Numbered from the stretch's first letter, positions 44,903 to 54,347 are shown. The stretch is 64,000 nt of DNA from Streptomyces polyasparticus (GCF_014493765.1 NZ_JACTVJ010000002.1:124001-188000); one strand, 5' to 3'. Numbers and translations: made by a program. Notes: a model not told the origin generated them from the sequence alone.

Positions 44903-45691
44903 ATGGGCGACATTCCCGAGCAGGGCATGACGGATGCGTACGGCCATCCGCAGGGCTGGCCCGCCAACGAGCTGGAACAGGTCCTCGCGGCCTCGCTCGG
45001 CGCCGGGCCCGCCGCGGCCGGCCGCATCCTGGAGGTGCTCGGCCGCAGCTTCGTCTGGGTGCCGCTGCCGAACGGGGGAGGGCGCGGCAGTCTGAACCTG
45101 GACGTGCCCACGCTCGAACTCGACGGCCAGGCCTACGTCCCGGTCTTCAGCTCGCAGCAGCAGCTCGTGCAGGTCACCGGCCCGGCCATGGCGTACACCG
45201 TCGCGCCCGCCGTGGACTTCGCGCGGGGTCTGCCGCCGCAGGCCGGCCTGGTCGTGAACCCCGACGGCGCGGTCGGCATCCCGCTGCCGCCCGCCGCGGT
45301 CGCCGAACTGTGCCGGGCGGGACGCACCCCGCTCGACGGACCGGCGAGCGGCGGCCGCGTACGCCTGCGCGAACCCGACTGGAAGGAGGACCCCGTCGAC
45401 TTCCTGCGGGCCGCCTCCGAGGAGTTCGAGGCCACCGGCGTGGTCCTGTCCGCCCGCCGGGCCCTCGCCGCGATCGAGACCGCCGACCCCGTGCTGTTCG
45501 TCGGCGTCGAGCTCTCGCACTGGGAGGGCGCGGACCGCAACCTCCCGATGGACGCGCTCGGCCGCGCGCTCGGCCGCAGCGCACCGCCCTGGCCGGTGAA
45601 CCTGGTGCTCCTCGACGTCGCCCAGGACCCGGTCGGCGACTGGATGACCGCGAAGGTCCGCCCCTTCTACCGGCGCGAGCACGTCCAGTGA
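44903..45691 (+). CDS. SseB-family protein (first of two)
   Basis: A 262-aa cytoplasmic protein with the SseB N-terminal fold (FVWVPLPNGGGRGSLNLDVP, FSSQQQLVQVTGPAMAYTVA, VVNPDGAVGIPLP) and C-terminal domain (ADPVLFVGVELSHWEG, VNLVLLDVAQDPVGDWM). SseB was named for enhanced serine sensitivity in Escherichia coli; its biochemical role is not known to me. The next gene is a relative, and both lie upstream of two peptide importers. Confidence 0.82.
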   Translation: MGDIPEQGMTDAYGHPQGWPANELEQVLAASLGAGPAAAGRILEVLGRSFVWVPLPNGGGRGSLNLDVPTLELDGQAYVPVFSSQQQLVQVTGPAMAYTVAPAVDFARGLPPQAGLVVNPDGAVGIPLPPAAVAELCRAGRTPLDGPASGGRVRLREPDWKEDPVDFLRAASEEFEATGVVLSARRALAAIETADPVLFVGVELSHWEGADRNLPMDALGRALGRSAPPWPVNLVLLDVAQDPVGDWMTAKVRPFYRREHVQ

Positions 45692-45875
45692 TTCCGTACG
45701 GCTGCGGGCGCTGCGGAATGCGGTACGGAAAACCGGCGGGCGAATAAGTCACGGGGACCGTCAAGTCGGTGTCAGAAGTGCCGCATAAGCTGGTTACATA
45801 GCCCGGGCCGGTACGTCTCGTTGACGGACGTAACGGTGCGGGGTGAAGGAAAACGGGGCGAAGGGGCGGTCAAGA

Positions 45876-46646
45876 GTGAGTGCGTCGGGCACGGCTGCGG
45901 CCGGGCAGGTCGAGCACATGCTGCGCCAGGTGACACCCGGGCGGTACGACGCGTACGAGGCGCTGCTCCAGGCCGTCACCGATGGCCGGATCTGGATGCT
46001 GCTCTGGCACGGCCAGGCGGGCTCGCCCGACGCCCAGTACGGGAACATGGAGATCGACGGTTTCTCGTACGCCCCCTGTGTGACCTCCGCCCAGGAGCTC
46101 GCCGCCTCCGGCTGGAACCGGGCGCACGAAGTCGTCTCCGGACTCGACGTCGCCCACACCCTCTACCCCGACCACTACGGCCTGTGGCTCAATCCGCACG
46201 CCCCCGGCGGCGGCGTCGGCGTCCCGTGGCTCGATCTGCGCCGTATCGCCACCGGCCTCGCGAAGGTGCCCGCCGGACCCCTGCGGCTCTCCGAGCCCAC
46301 CATCGACATCGCGCAGTTCTACGCGCAGCTCAGCCAGAACGCGCATCGCACCCCCGCGGTCCGCTCCCTGCGCCGCGCCTGGGTCCAACCCGCCCTCGGC
46401 GCCCCGTACTTGGCGATCGGCCTCGACGTGTACGACACCTCGCCCGGCGCGGTCGACTCGGTGCGCGTGATGATGCAGCAGTCCATCGCCTCCGTCCCGG
46501 ACGGCCTGCCGGTCTCCACCGTCGCGATGTCCGACGAGTACGACCCGGTCACGATGTGGCTGCGCGCCAACTCGCGCCCGTTCTACGACCGCGAGGCACA
46601 CGGCCCGGCGGGCGGCGGTGGCTACGGGTATCCGCCCGTTGGCTGA
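45876..46646 (+). CDS. SseB-like protein (second of two)
   Basis: A 256-aa relative of the preceding gene. MLLWHGQAGSPDAQYGNME, YGLWLNPHAPGGGVGVPWLD and a C-terminal GLDVYDTSPGAVDSVRVMMQ to VTMWLRANSRPFYDRE match the same domains. GTG 45876 behind AAGGGGCGG is preferred; GTG 45843 would add 11 residues. The C-terminus is Gly-rich. Function unknown. Confidence 0.78.
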   Translation: MSASGTAAAGQVEHMLRQVTPGRYDAYEALLQAVTDGRIWMLLWHGQAGSPDAQYGNMEIDGFSYAPCVTSAQELAASGWNRAHEVVSGLDVAHTLYPDHYGLWLNPHAPGGGVGVPWLDLRRIATGLAKVPAGPLRLSEPTIDIAQFYAQLSQNAHRTPAVRSLRRAWVQPALGAPYLAIGLDVYDTSPGAVDSVRVMMQQSIASVPDGLPVSTVAMSDEYDPVTMWLRANSRPFYDREAHGPAGGGGYGYPPVG

Positions 46647-46725
46647 GCGCGAGCATCGGCGGCGAATAGACCCCATCGCGGGGTGAGTGGGCCGGTTGGG
46701 GCGCCATGTCCCGTACCGAGGCGAT

Positions 46726-46754
46726 TTGTTGGGTCCCTGGGTCTCATCTAGGTA
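46726..46754 (+). promoter_or_regulatory. Candidate housekeeping promoter for the first peptide importer
   Basis: TTGTTG (46726-46731) and TAGGTA (46749-46754) are separated by 17 bases, close to the HrdB consensus, about 97 bp before the binding-protein start. TCACCGCT (46755-46762) and AGCGGTGA (46785-46792) just downstream form an inverted repeat that could be an operator. Confidence 0.45.
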
Positions 46755-46851
46755 TCACCGCTATGCGGACCATTCTCCGCCGTGAGCGGTGACTGTAGTG
46801 TGCGGCGAAGTTCATGATCTCCCGGCATTCGCCGAACTCAGGGGTGGAGCA

Positions 46852-48522
46852 ATGCGAATACTGAAATCCCGTGGCGCGCGCATGGCCACGGCGGCCGTCG
46901 CGGCCACGCTGGTCGTCACTGCTTGCGGTAGCGACCGTGACAAGGGCGGCGACGAGGGCAAGGGCAAGGACACTTTCGTGTTCGGTGCCCCTGGTGACCC
47001 GAGTTCGCTGGACCCGTCCCTCGCGAGTGACGGCGAGACCTTCCGCGTCACGCGTCAGGCCTTCGAGGCGCTGATCGAGCACGAGCCCGGCGGCACGAAG
47101 ATGGTCGGCGGCCTCGCCGAGAAGTGGTCGAGCGACGCGACCGGCAAGGTGTGGACCTTCAACCTTCGCAAGGGTGTCGAGTTCCACGACGGCGACAAGT
47201 TCAACGCCGCCGCCGTGTGCGCCAACTACGACCACTGGTACAACCTCAAGGGCGGCTACCAGTCCTCCGCGTTCTCGGAGTACTGGCAGTACATGTTCGG
47301 CGGCTTCGCGAAGAACGAGGACCCCGAGCTCCCCAAGTCGAACTACAAGTCCTGCACCGCCAAGGACGAGAACACCGCGGTCATCGAGGTCAACGAGGCC
47401 TCGGCGAACCTGCCGGGTGCCTTCTCGCTGGCGCCGTTCGCGATCCACTCTCCGAAGTCACTCAAGGAGATGGACAAGCAGCAGGCCACGGCCGAAGGTG
47501 ACGCGATCACCTACCCCGAGTACAGCCAGAAGCCTGGCATTCTCGCGGGCACGGGTCCGTACAAGCTCAAGAGCTGGAACAAGGGCAACAAGGAAATCAC
47601 CCTTGAGGCCTTCGACGGCTACTGGGGTGACAAGGCCAAGGTCAAGAACTTGGTCTTCCGTACGATCGACACCGAGGACGGCCGCCGCCAGGCGCTCCAG
47701 GCGGGCGACATCGACGGGTACGACCTGGTCGCCCCCGCCGATGTGAAGACGCTGGAGCAGGCCGGTTTCCAGGTTCCGACGCGTGACGTCTTCAACCTGC
47801 TCTACCTGGGCTTCACCCAGGAGAAGAACAAGGCCCTCGAGAAGCTCGAGGTGCGTCAGGCGATCTCGCACGCGATCAACCGCGAGTCCATCGTCAAGAC
47901 CCAGCTGCCCGAGGGCGGCAAGGTCGCGAACCAGTTCATGCCCGACACCGTCGCCGGCTTCTCGGACAAGGTGACCGAGTACGCCTTCGACACCGACAAG
48001 GCCAAGTCGCTTCTCAAGGACGCGGGCGAGTCCGGTCTCAAGCTGAACTTCTGCTACCCGACCGAGGTCACCCGGCCGTACATGCCGGCCCCGCAGGACA
48101 TCTTCGAGTCGGTCAAGTCCGACCTGGAGAAGGCCGGCGTCAAGGTCAACCCGAAGCCGATGAAGTGGAACCCGGACTACCTGGACGCCACCAAGACCGG
48201 TGCGTGTGACGCGTACCTGCTCGGCTGGACCGGTGACTTCAACGACGGCTTCAACTTCATCGGTACCTGGTTCGCCAAGTACGACAAGCAGTGGGGCTTC
48301 AAGAACGACAAGGTCTTCGACGCGGTGAACGCCTCGTCCAAGGTCGTCGACCCGGCCGGCCGCGTGGACGCCTACAAGGCCGCGAACGAGGCCATCATGG
48401 AGTTCATCCCGGGCGTGCCGATCTCGCACTCCCCGCCGTCGATCGCCTTCGGCAAGAACGTCAACCCGCCGAAGGTCTCCCCGCTGACGCAGGAGAACTT
48501 CGCCGAGGTCTCCTTCAAGTAA
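46852..48522 (+). CDS. Peptide ABC transporter substrate-binding lipoprotein (operon 1)
   Basis: A 556-aa family 5 extracellular solute-binding protein. The lipobox LVVTAC is at about residues 21-26. Features include FGAPGDPSSLDPSLASDGET, LRKGVEFHDGDKFNAAAVCAN and AISHAINRESIV. It captures peptides or related solutes outside the membrane. The start is ATG 46852 behind GGGGTGGAGC. It is the first gene of a complete dpp-type operon, followed by a strong hairpin. Confidence 0.93.
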   Translation: MRILKSRGARMATAAVAATLVVTACGSDRDKGGDEGKGKDTFVFGAPGDPSSLDPSLASDGETFRVTRQAFEALIEHEPGGTKMVGGLAEKWSSDATGKVWTFNLRKGVEFHDGDKFNAAAVCANYDHWYNLKGGYQSSAFSEYWQYMFGGFAKNEDPELPKSNYKSCTAKDENTAVIEVNEASANLPGAFSLAPFAIHSPKSLKEMDKQQATAEGDAITYPEYSQKPGILAGTGPYKLKSWNKGNKEITLEAFDGYWGDKAKVKNLVFRTIDTEDGRRQALQAGDIDGYDLVAPADVKTLEQAGFQVPTRDVFNLLYLGFTQEKNKALEKLEVRQAISHAINRESIVKTQLPEGGKVANQFMPDTVAGFSDKVTEYAFDTDKAKSLLKDAGESGLKLNFCYPTEVTRPYMPAPQDIFESVKSDLEKAGVKVNPKPMKWNPDYLDATKTGACDAYLLGWTGDFNDGFNFIGTWFAKYDKQWGFKNDKVFDAVNASSKVVDPAGRVDAYKAANEAIMEFIPGVPISHSPPSIAFGKNVNPPKVSPLTQENFAEVSFK

Positions 48523-48552
48523 GCACAGCACCACATCACTTGGCAGTACGGT

Positions 48553-48590
48553 CCCGCCCGGCCACATGAGCACCACCGTGGCCGGGCGGG
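48553..48590 (+). terminator. Hairpin between binding-protein and permease genes (operon 1)
   Basis: CCCGCCCGGCCAC (48553-48565) and GTGGCCGGGCGGG (48578-48590) form a perfect 13-bp stem with a 12-base loop, 30 bp after the binding-protein stop. It probably sets the ratio of binding protein to channel. Confidence 0.7.
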
Positions 48591-48653
48591 CCCGTAGCGC
48601 CACACCCGTCAGCACGTGAGCGAAACAGCAAGAAACAAGAAAGGGGCTGCGGG

Positions 48654-49658
48654 GTGCTGAGACTCGTCATACGAAGACTGCTCCAGCTCATTCCCACCCT
48701 CCTCGGCTTGTCGGTTCTCCTCTTCCTGTGGTTGAACCGGCTTCCCGGCGGACCCGCCTCAGCGATCCTGGGCGAGCGGGCCACGGAGGAGAAGAAGGCC
48801 GCGATCAACAAGCTGCTCGGTCTCGACCAGCCTGTGTATGTCCAGTACTGGCGCTTCCTCAAGCGCATGGTCCAGGGCGATCTCGGCACCTCGATCCAGA
48901 CCGGGCAGCCGGTCTGGGACGAGTTCACCCTGCGCTTCCCCGCCACGGTCGAGCTCTCCCTGATGGCGATCCTCATCGCGATCGTCGTGGGCATCCCGCT
49001 CGGCTATCTCGCCGCTCGCCGGCGCGGCGGCTGGCTCGACATCACCGCGGTCTCCGTATCGCTGGTCGGCATCTGCATTCCGGTGTTCTTCCTCGCGCTG
49101 ATCCTCAAGGGGATCTTCGCCGTGAAGCTCGGCCTGCTGCCGAGCTACGGGCGCCTGGAGACCGGTATCAACGCCACCGAGGTCACCGGACTCGCCATGC
49201 TCGACGGGCTGCTCACCGGCGAGTTCGACGCCACGTGGGACGCGTTCAGGCACCTGATCCTGCCGTCCGTCACCCTCGCCTCCATTCCGCTCGTCGTCAT
49301 CGTCCGGATGACCCGCGCCAGCGTCCTGGAGGTCCTCGGCGAGGACTACGTGCGCACCGCCGAGTCCAAGGGCCTGGAGGCCCGCGTCGTGCGCGGCCGG
49401 CACGTGCTGCGCAACGCGCTGCTCCCCGTGGTCACCGCGGTCGGCCTGCTCACCGGTGCACTGCTCTCGGGCGCCGTCCTGACTGAGTCGGTGTTCTCCT
49501 TCGAGGGCATCGGCAAGTTCCTCTACGACGCCATCGGCGGCCGCGACTACCCCGTACTCGTCGGCTTCATCATGCTGATCACCATTGTCTTCGTCCTGAT
49601 CAACCTCCTGGTCGATCTCGCCTACAGCATCATCGACCCGAGAGTGCGGGTGAACTGA
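48654..49658 (+). CDS. Peptide ABC transporter permease, DppB-type (operon 1)
   Basis: A 334-aa permease with six predicted transmembrane segments; the first helix (LLQLIPTLLGLSVLLFLWL) and the LPGGPA that follows are typical. The EAA-type loop EDYVRTAESKGLEARVVRGRHVLRNAL contacts the ATPase. The GTG start follows AAGGGG. Its stop overlaps the next ATG by one base (TGATG). Confidence 0.94.
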   Translation: MLRLVIRRLLQLIPTLLGLSVLLFLWLNRLPGGPASAILGERATEEKKAAINKLLGLDQPVYVQYWRFLKRMVQGDLGTSIQTGQPVWDEFTLRFPATVELSLMAILIAIVVGIPLGYLAARRRGGWLDITAVSVSLVGICIPVFFLALILKGIFAVKLGLLPSYGRLETGINATEVTGLAMLDGLLTGEFDATWDAFRHLILPSVTLASIPLVVIVRMTRASVLEVLGEDYVRTAESKGLEARVVRGRHVLRNALLPVVTAVGLLTGALLSGAVLTESVFSFEGIGKFLYDAIGGRDYPVLVGFIMLITIVFVLINLLVDLAYSIIDPRVRVN

Positions 49659-50620
49659 TGAGTCTCGTCACCCCGAACACCAGCAAGATCGACCGTCTTG
49701 CCGAGCTGACGGCCACGCACGAGTCCAGCAGTGGTAACAGCCTCTGGCGCGAGGCATGGGGCCGGTTGCGGCGCAGCAAGGCCGGAGTCATCGGCGCCGT
49801 GGTCATCGCCGTCTTCGTCGTCCTGGCGGTCGTCGGTCCATGGTTCGCCCCGCACAACCCGGCCGCACAGATCTGGCGCGACGAAGTCCTCATCAACAAG
49901 GGGGAGTTCGTCGGACCGCGCGGCGAGAACTGGTTCGGTCTCGATCACCTCGGCCGTGACCAGTTCTCAAGGTTCCTGGTCGGTGCCCGGCAGACTCTTC
50001 TCGTCGGTGTGGTCTCCATGCTGATCGGCCTGGTCATCGGCGCGATCATCGGTGGTGTCTCCGGTGCGGCCGCCACGCTCGGCGGCCGGAACGGCAAGCG
50101 CTTCGACACCTTCGTCATGCGTGTCACCGACATCATGCTGGCGCTGCCCTCGCTGCTCCTGGCCGTGTCCATCGCGGCCGTGCTCGGTCAGTCGCTCACC
50201 ACCGTGATGATCGCCGTCGGTGTCGTACAGATCCCCATCTTCGCCCGGCTGCTGCGCGGCTCGATGCTGGCGCAGGGCAACAAGGAGTACGTCCTGGCGG
50301 CGCGGTCGCTCGGCATCCGCAAGCGGCGCATCGTCATGACGAACATCCTGCCCAACTCGCTGTCCCCGGTGATCGTGCAGGCGACGCTCAGCCTCGCGAC
50401 CGCGATCATCGAAGCGGCCGCCCTGTCCTATCTCGGTCTCGGCAGCCCGGACCAGTCCGCGCCGGAGTGGGGCGCGATGCTCACCCAGGCCCAGCGGTTC
50501 TTCGACAACGCGCCGATGATGTCCGTCTATCCGGCGGTCGGCATCATCATCACCGCCCTCGGCTTCACGCTCCTCGGCGAGGCCATGCGCGAAGCGCTCG
50601 ACCCGAAGTTGCGAGGCTGA
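49658..50620 (+). CDS. Peptide ABC transporter permease, DppC-type (operon 1)
   Basis: A 320-aa permease with about six transmembrane segments. NWFGLDHLGRDQFSRFLVGARQT and the coupling loop KEYVLAARSLGIRKRRIVMTNILPN are characteristic of DppC/OppC proteins; YLGLGSPDQSAPEWGAML is the conserved periplasmic loop. It overlaps the upstream permease by one base. Confidence 0.94.
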   Translation: MSLVTPNTSKIDRLAELTATHESSSGNSLWREAWGRLRRSKAGVIGAVVIAVFVVLAVVGPWFAPHNPAAQIWRDEVLINKGEFVGPRGENWFGLDHLGRDQFSRFLVGARQTLLVGVVSMLIGLVIGAIIGGVSGAAATLGGRNGKRFDTFVMRVTDIMLALPSLLLAVSIAAVLGQSLTTVMIAVGVVQIPIFARLLRGSMLAQGNKEYVLAARSLGIRKRRIVMTNILPNSLSPVIVQATLSLATAIIEAAALSYLGLGSPDQSAPEWGAMLTQAQRFFDNAPMMSVYPAVGIIITALGFTLLGEAMREALDPKLRG

Positions 50621-50626
50621 TCTGCC

Positions 50627-51664
50627 ATGGCACTGCTCTCAGTTGACGAACTCACCGTCACCTTCGGCGGCCGCGGGCGCGCGTCCAAGGCGGTCGACGG
50701 CGTCTCCTTCGACGTCGACCAGGGTCAAGTGGTAGGCCTCGTGGGCGAATCGGGCTGCGGCAAGTCCGTGACCTCGCTCGCCCTCATGGGTCTGCTGCCG
50801 AGCAAGGGCGTCGAGCTCGGCGGGCGCGCCGACTTCGACGGCACCAACCTGCTCACCATGAGCCAGCGCGAACTGCGGGACATGCGCGGCAGCCAGCTCG
50901 CGATGATCTTCCAGGACCCGCTGTCCTCGCTGAACCCGGTCGTGCCGATCGGCGTCCAGGTCACCGAGATCCTGCAGCGGCACCGCGGCCTCAAGGGCGA
51001 AGCCGCCCGCAAGGAAGCGGCGCATCTGCTCGACCGCGTGGGCATCCCGGACCCGACCCGCCGGCTCAAGGAGTACCCGCACCAGCTCTCCGGCGGTATG
51101 CGCCAGCGTGCGCTGATCGCCATGGCTGTTGCGTGTGCCCCGCGCCTTCTTATCGCGGACGAGCCGACCACCGCGCTCGACGTCACCATCCAGGCGCAGA
51201 TCCTGGAGCTCCTCAAGGAGCTGGTGGACGAGGAGGGCACCGCGCTCCTGATGATCACCCACGACCTGGGTGTCGTCGCCGGCCTGTGCGACCAGGTCAA
51301 TGTGCTCTACGCGGGCAAGGTGGTGGAATCCGCGGACCGCCACGAGCTGTTCGCCCACCCCATGCACCCGTACGCGCACGGCCTGCTCGAATCGATCCCG
51401 CGCCTGGACGCGCCGCGGGGCGAGCCGCTCAAGCCGATCCGCGGTTCCATCAACGACCGCATCGCCTGGGCCGACGGCTGTGCCTTCGCGCCCCGCTGCG
51501 ACTACTACACGATGGAGTGCCTGACCGGCACTCCCGCCCTGACCGAGCCCGCCGCGGCCGGCCACCAGGTCCGGTGCGTCAACCCCGTCAGGGAGCCGGT
51601 CGAGATCGCGACCCTGGACACCCCCGACGTCACCGCGACGGCGCATGGAGGGACGAGCGCATGA
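50627..51664 (+). CDS. Peptide ABC transporter ATP-binding protein, DppD-type (operon 1)
   Basis: A 345-aa ATPase with Walker [10 protein letters not shown], signature LSGGMRQR, Walker [14 protein letters not shown] and H-loop [10 protein letters not shown]-terminal cysteine-containing oligopeptide/dipeptide domain (FAPRCDYYTMECLTG) is present, as in DppD. It overlaps the second ATPase by ATGA. Confidence 0.94.
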   Translation: MALLSVDELTVTFGGRGRASKAVDGVSFDVDQGQVVGLVGESGCGKSVTSLALMGLLPSKGVELGGRADFDGTNLLTMSQRELRDMRGSQLAMIFQDPLSSLNPVVPIGVQVTEILQRHRGLKGEAARKEAAHLLDRVGIPDPTRRLKEYPHQLSGGMRQRALIAMAVACAPRLLIADEPTTALDVTIQAQILELLKELVDEEGTALLMITHDLGVVAGLCDQVNVLYAGKVVESADRHELFAHPMHPYAHGLLESIPRLDAPRGEPLKPIRGSINDRIAWADGCAFAPRCDYYTMECLTGTPALTEPAAAGHQVRCVNPVREPVEIATLDTPDVTATAHGGTSA

Positions 51665-53049
51665 GCCTCCTTGAACTGAACGACGTCAAGGTCCACTTCC
51701 CCATCAAGAAGGGCCTGATCTTCGACCGTACGGTCGGACACGTCTATGCGGTCGACGGCATCTCCCTGAAGGTCGAGGCCGGTCAGACCTACGGCCTGGT
51801 GGGTGAGTCGGGCTGCGGCAAGACGACGCTGGGCCGCGCGGTCCTTCGCCTGGTCGACATCACCAGTGGTGAAGTCGTCCTGGACGGGACCGACTTGGCC
51901 TCGCTGCCCGACAAGGAGATGCGCACGATGCGGCGCCGGCTCCAGATGGTCTTCCAGGACCCGCTCGGCAGCCTCAACCCGCGTCAGAATATCGAGTCGA
52001 TCCTCTCCGAGGGCATGGCCGCGCACGGCATCGGTGCCGACCAGGCGGAGCGCCGCGAGAAGATCCGCGCGATCCTCGCCAAGGTGGGCCTGCCGTCCAA
52101 CGCGCTGTCGCGCTACCCGCACGAGTTCTCGGGCGGTCAGCGTCAGCGCATCGGCATCGCGCGCGCCCTGGTCCTGGAACCGGATGTGATCATCTGCGAC
52201 GAGCCGGTGTCCGCGCTCGACGTGTCCATCCAGGCGCAGGTGGTCAACCTGCTCGACGAGCTCCAGGAGGAACTGGGCCTGACGTACGTCGTCATCGCCC
52301 ACGACCTCGCGGTGGTCCGGCACATCTCCGATGTCATCGGCGTGATGTACCTGGGCTCGCTCGTGGAGGAGGCGCCCAGCGACTCGCTGTATGCGGAGCC
52401 CAAGCACCCGTACACGAAGGCGCTGATGTCGGCGGTGCCGATCCCGGACCCGACGGTCGAGGAGGCCCGCGAGCGCATCCTGCTCACGGGCGACCTGCCC
52501 TCGCCCGCCAACCCGCCGTCCGGCTGCCGCTTCCACACGCGCTGCCCCTGGGCGCAGCCGAAGTGCAAGGAGGACCGTCCGCAGCTGCGGGAGGTCGGCG
52601 AGGGCCACCGTGTGGCCTGCCACTTCGTGGAGGACATCGACTCCGGCCTGCTCCAGATCGGCGCCAACCACGCGGCCGTCGTTCCGGCGGCCCGTACGGA
52701 GGAAGCGGGCATCGAGGCCGCAGCCGCCAAGGCGGCCGAGGCCGAGGCCGCGGCACCGAAGGCAGCTGTGTCCGAGGGCGCGGCCACCGATGCCGAGGCC
52801 GAGGCCGCCACCGATGCCGAGGCCGGTCAGGCTCCCGAAGCGGAATCCGCGGAAGAGGCTGTCGAGACCGAGGCGGCCGAGACCGAAGCGGTAGAAGCCG
52901 AAGCGGCTGAGACCGAAGCGGCTGAGACCGAGGCGGTCGAGACCGAGGCGGCAGCGACCGAAACGGACGAGATCAAGCCGTCCGAAGCCGAGGCGGCCGA
53001 AACCGACTCGACAGAACCCGCCAAGGACTCCACCGCACAAGGTGCGTAA
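51661..53049 (+). CDS. Peptide ABC transporter ATP-binding protein, DppF-type, with long acidic tail (operon 1)
   Basis: A 462-aa ATPase. The normal DppF part covers about residues 1-335: Walker A GESGCGKTT, signature FSGGQRQR, Walker [15 protein letters not shown]-loop IAHDLAVV and the CRFHTRCPWAQPKC C-terminal domain. A tail of about 120 residues of Ala, Glu and Thr repeats (TEAAETEAVEAEAAE-like) follows, absent from ordinary DppF and from its relative in operon 2. The repeats are short and near-identical at DNA level, so they probably expanded recently. The tail is predicted disordered and acidic; its purpose is unknown. Confidence 0.92.
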   Translation: MSLLELNDVKVHFPIKKGLIFDRTVGHVYAVDGISLKVEAGQTYGLVGESGCGKTTLGRAVLRLVDITSGEVVLDGTDLASLPDKEMRTMRRRLQMVFQDPLGSLNPRQNIESILSEGMAAHGIGADQAERREKIRAILAKVGLPSNALSRYPHEFSGGQRQRIGIARALVLEPDVIICDEPVSALDVSIQAQVVNLLDELQEELGLTYVVIAHDLAVVRHISDVIGVMYLGSLVEEAPSDSLYAEPKHPYTKALMSAVPIPDPTVEEARERILLTGDLPSPANPPSGCRFHTRCPWAQPKCKEDRPQLREVGEGHRVACHFVEDIDSGLLQIGANHAAVVPAARTEEAGIEAAAAKAAEAEAAAPKAAVSEGAATDAEAEAATDAEAGQAPEAESAEEAVETEAAETEAVEAEAAETEAAETEAVETEAAATETDEIKPSEAEAAETDSTEPAKDSTAQGA

Positions 53050-53086
53050 CAGAACCGCACCACGCCGGCCCCAACCGGCCCCCCAG

Positions 53087-53116
53087 AAGCCCCCGGGACA
53101 TTTCCCGGGGGCTTTT
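53087..53116 (+). terminator. Rho-independent terminator of peptide operon 1
   Basis: AAGCCCCCGGGA (53087-53098) pairs exactly with TCCCGGGGGCTT (53103-53114) around a 4-base loop, followed by TT. It lies 38 bp after the DppF stop and closes the operon. Confidence 0.9.
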
Positions 53117-53200
53117 GGCTGCTCATGGCACCTATCCGCCCAACCGGTGCTGCCAGCACAGGAATTACGGTTCCGCAAACTTCCTGGTCGACCACTGGTG

Positions 53201-53216
53201 CGTGATCTAGATCACG
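53201..53216. promoter_or_regulatory. Near-ideal CRP-type palindrome upstream of peptide operon 2
   Basis: CGTGATCTAGATCACG is a perfect 16-bp palindrome. Its 14-bp core GTGATCTAGATCAC equals the core of the ideal Escherichia coli CRP site. Streptomyces Crp is known to prefer a GTG-N6-CAC type motif. The centre lies 75 bp before the first start of operon 2, compatible with activation or repression. Binding is inferred. Confidence 0.65.
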
Positions 53217-53282
53217 TTGAAGACTCCCGGAAGGCAGGCGAGCTATCAGGCCAAACCCTCTGGGTCTGGAGGTCCGACGCAC

Positions 53283-54281
53283 GTGACTGCACCGATTGAG
53301 ACCACAGCGGCGAGCGCCGAGGCGCAGCCGGAAGCCGTGCTCGCAGGAGCCGGACGGAGTCAGATCGAAGGGCGCTCGCTCGGCCAGATCGCGTGGACCC
53401 GGTTCAAACGGGACAAGGCGGCGATGGCGGGAGGCGTCGTCGTGGTCTGTCTGGTGCTGATGGCGGCGCTGTCCAAGCCCATTCAGGCGATCTTCGACCT
53501 GGACCCCAACAAGCTCAACCAGGACCTCGTCGACCCGGCCCTGCAGGCACCCAAAGGGGCCTGGGGCGGCATGAGTTGGGATCATCCGCTCGGTGTCGAC
53601 CCCGGCTTCGGGCGCGATCTGCTCGCCCGGGTGATCGAGGGTTCCTGGGTCTCGCTGCTCGTGGCGGTCGGCGCCACCCTGGTCTCGGTGCTGATCGGTG
53701 TGATCCTCGGAGTGATGGCGGGGTACTACGGCGGCTGGGTCGACAGTGTCGTCAGCAGGCTGATGGACACCTTCCTCGCCTTCCCGCTGCTCCTGTTCGC
53801 GATCTCCCTGTCGGCCTCCGTGCAGGACGGCTTCTGGGGACTGACCGGACTGCCCCTCCGTATCGCGGTGTTGATCTTCGTCATCGGCTTCTTCGCCTGG
53901 CCGTACATCGGCAGGATCGTCCGTGCCCAGACGATGAGCCTGCGCGAGCGCGAGTTCGTGGAGGCCTCGCGTTCGCTCGGCGCGCGCGGCCCGTTCATCA
54001 TCTTCCGCGAGCTGATGCCCAACCTGGTCGCGCCGATCCTGGTGTACGCGACGCTGCTGATCCCCACGAACATCCTGTTCGAGGCCGCCCTCAGCTTCCT
54101 CGGCGTGGGCATCGCCCCGCCGCAGGCCTCGTGGGGCGGCATGCTCACCGACGCGGCGGACCGCTATGAGTCCGATCTGCAGTACATGTTCGTGCCCGGA
54201 CTCGCGATCTTCATCACGGTCCTGGCCTTCAACCTCCTCGGAGACGGGCTGCGCGACGCCCTGGATCCCCGGAGCAAGTAG
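53283..54281 (+). CDS. Peptide ABC transporter permease, DppC-type (operon 2)
   Basis: A 332-aa permease from GTG 53283 behind GGAGG. It has a long polar N-terminus, six predicted helices, HPLGVDPGFGRDLLARVIEG, and the coupling loop REFVEASRSLGARGPFIIFRELMPN; FLGVGIAPPQASWGGML is the conserved loop. Placement of the DppC-type permease before the binding protein is unusual: the operon order here is C, A, B, D, F. Confidence 0.93.
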   Translation: MTAPIETTAASAEAQPEAVLAGAGRSQIEGRSLGQIAWTRFKRDKAAMAGGVVVVCLVLMAALSKPIQAIFDLDPNKLNQDLVDPALQAPKGAWGGMSWDHPLGVDPGFGRDLLARVIEGSWVSLLVAVGATLVSVLIGVILGVMAGYYGGWVDSVVSRLMDTFLAFPLLLFAISLSASVQDGFWGLTGLPLRIAVLIFVIGFFAWPYIGRIVRAQTMSLREREFVEASRSLGARGPFIIFRELMPNLVAPILVYATLLIPTNILFEAALSFLGVGIAPPQASWGGMLTDAADRYESDLQYMFVPGLAIFITVLAFNLLGDGLRDALDPRSK

Positions 54282-54347
54282 TTCCCGCAGCAAGCACTCC
54301 CGTGCCGTACGCATCCGTCGGCATCGAATTCAGGAGGCAGCCTCAGC

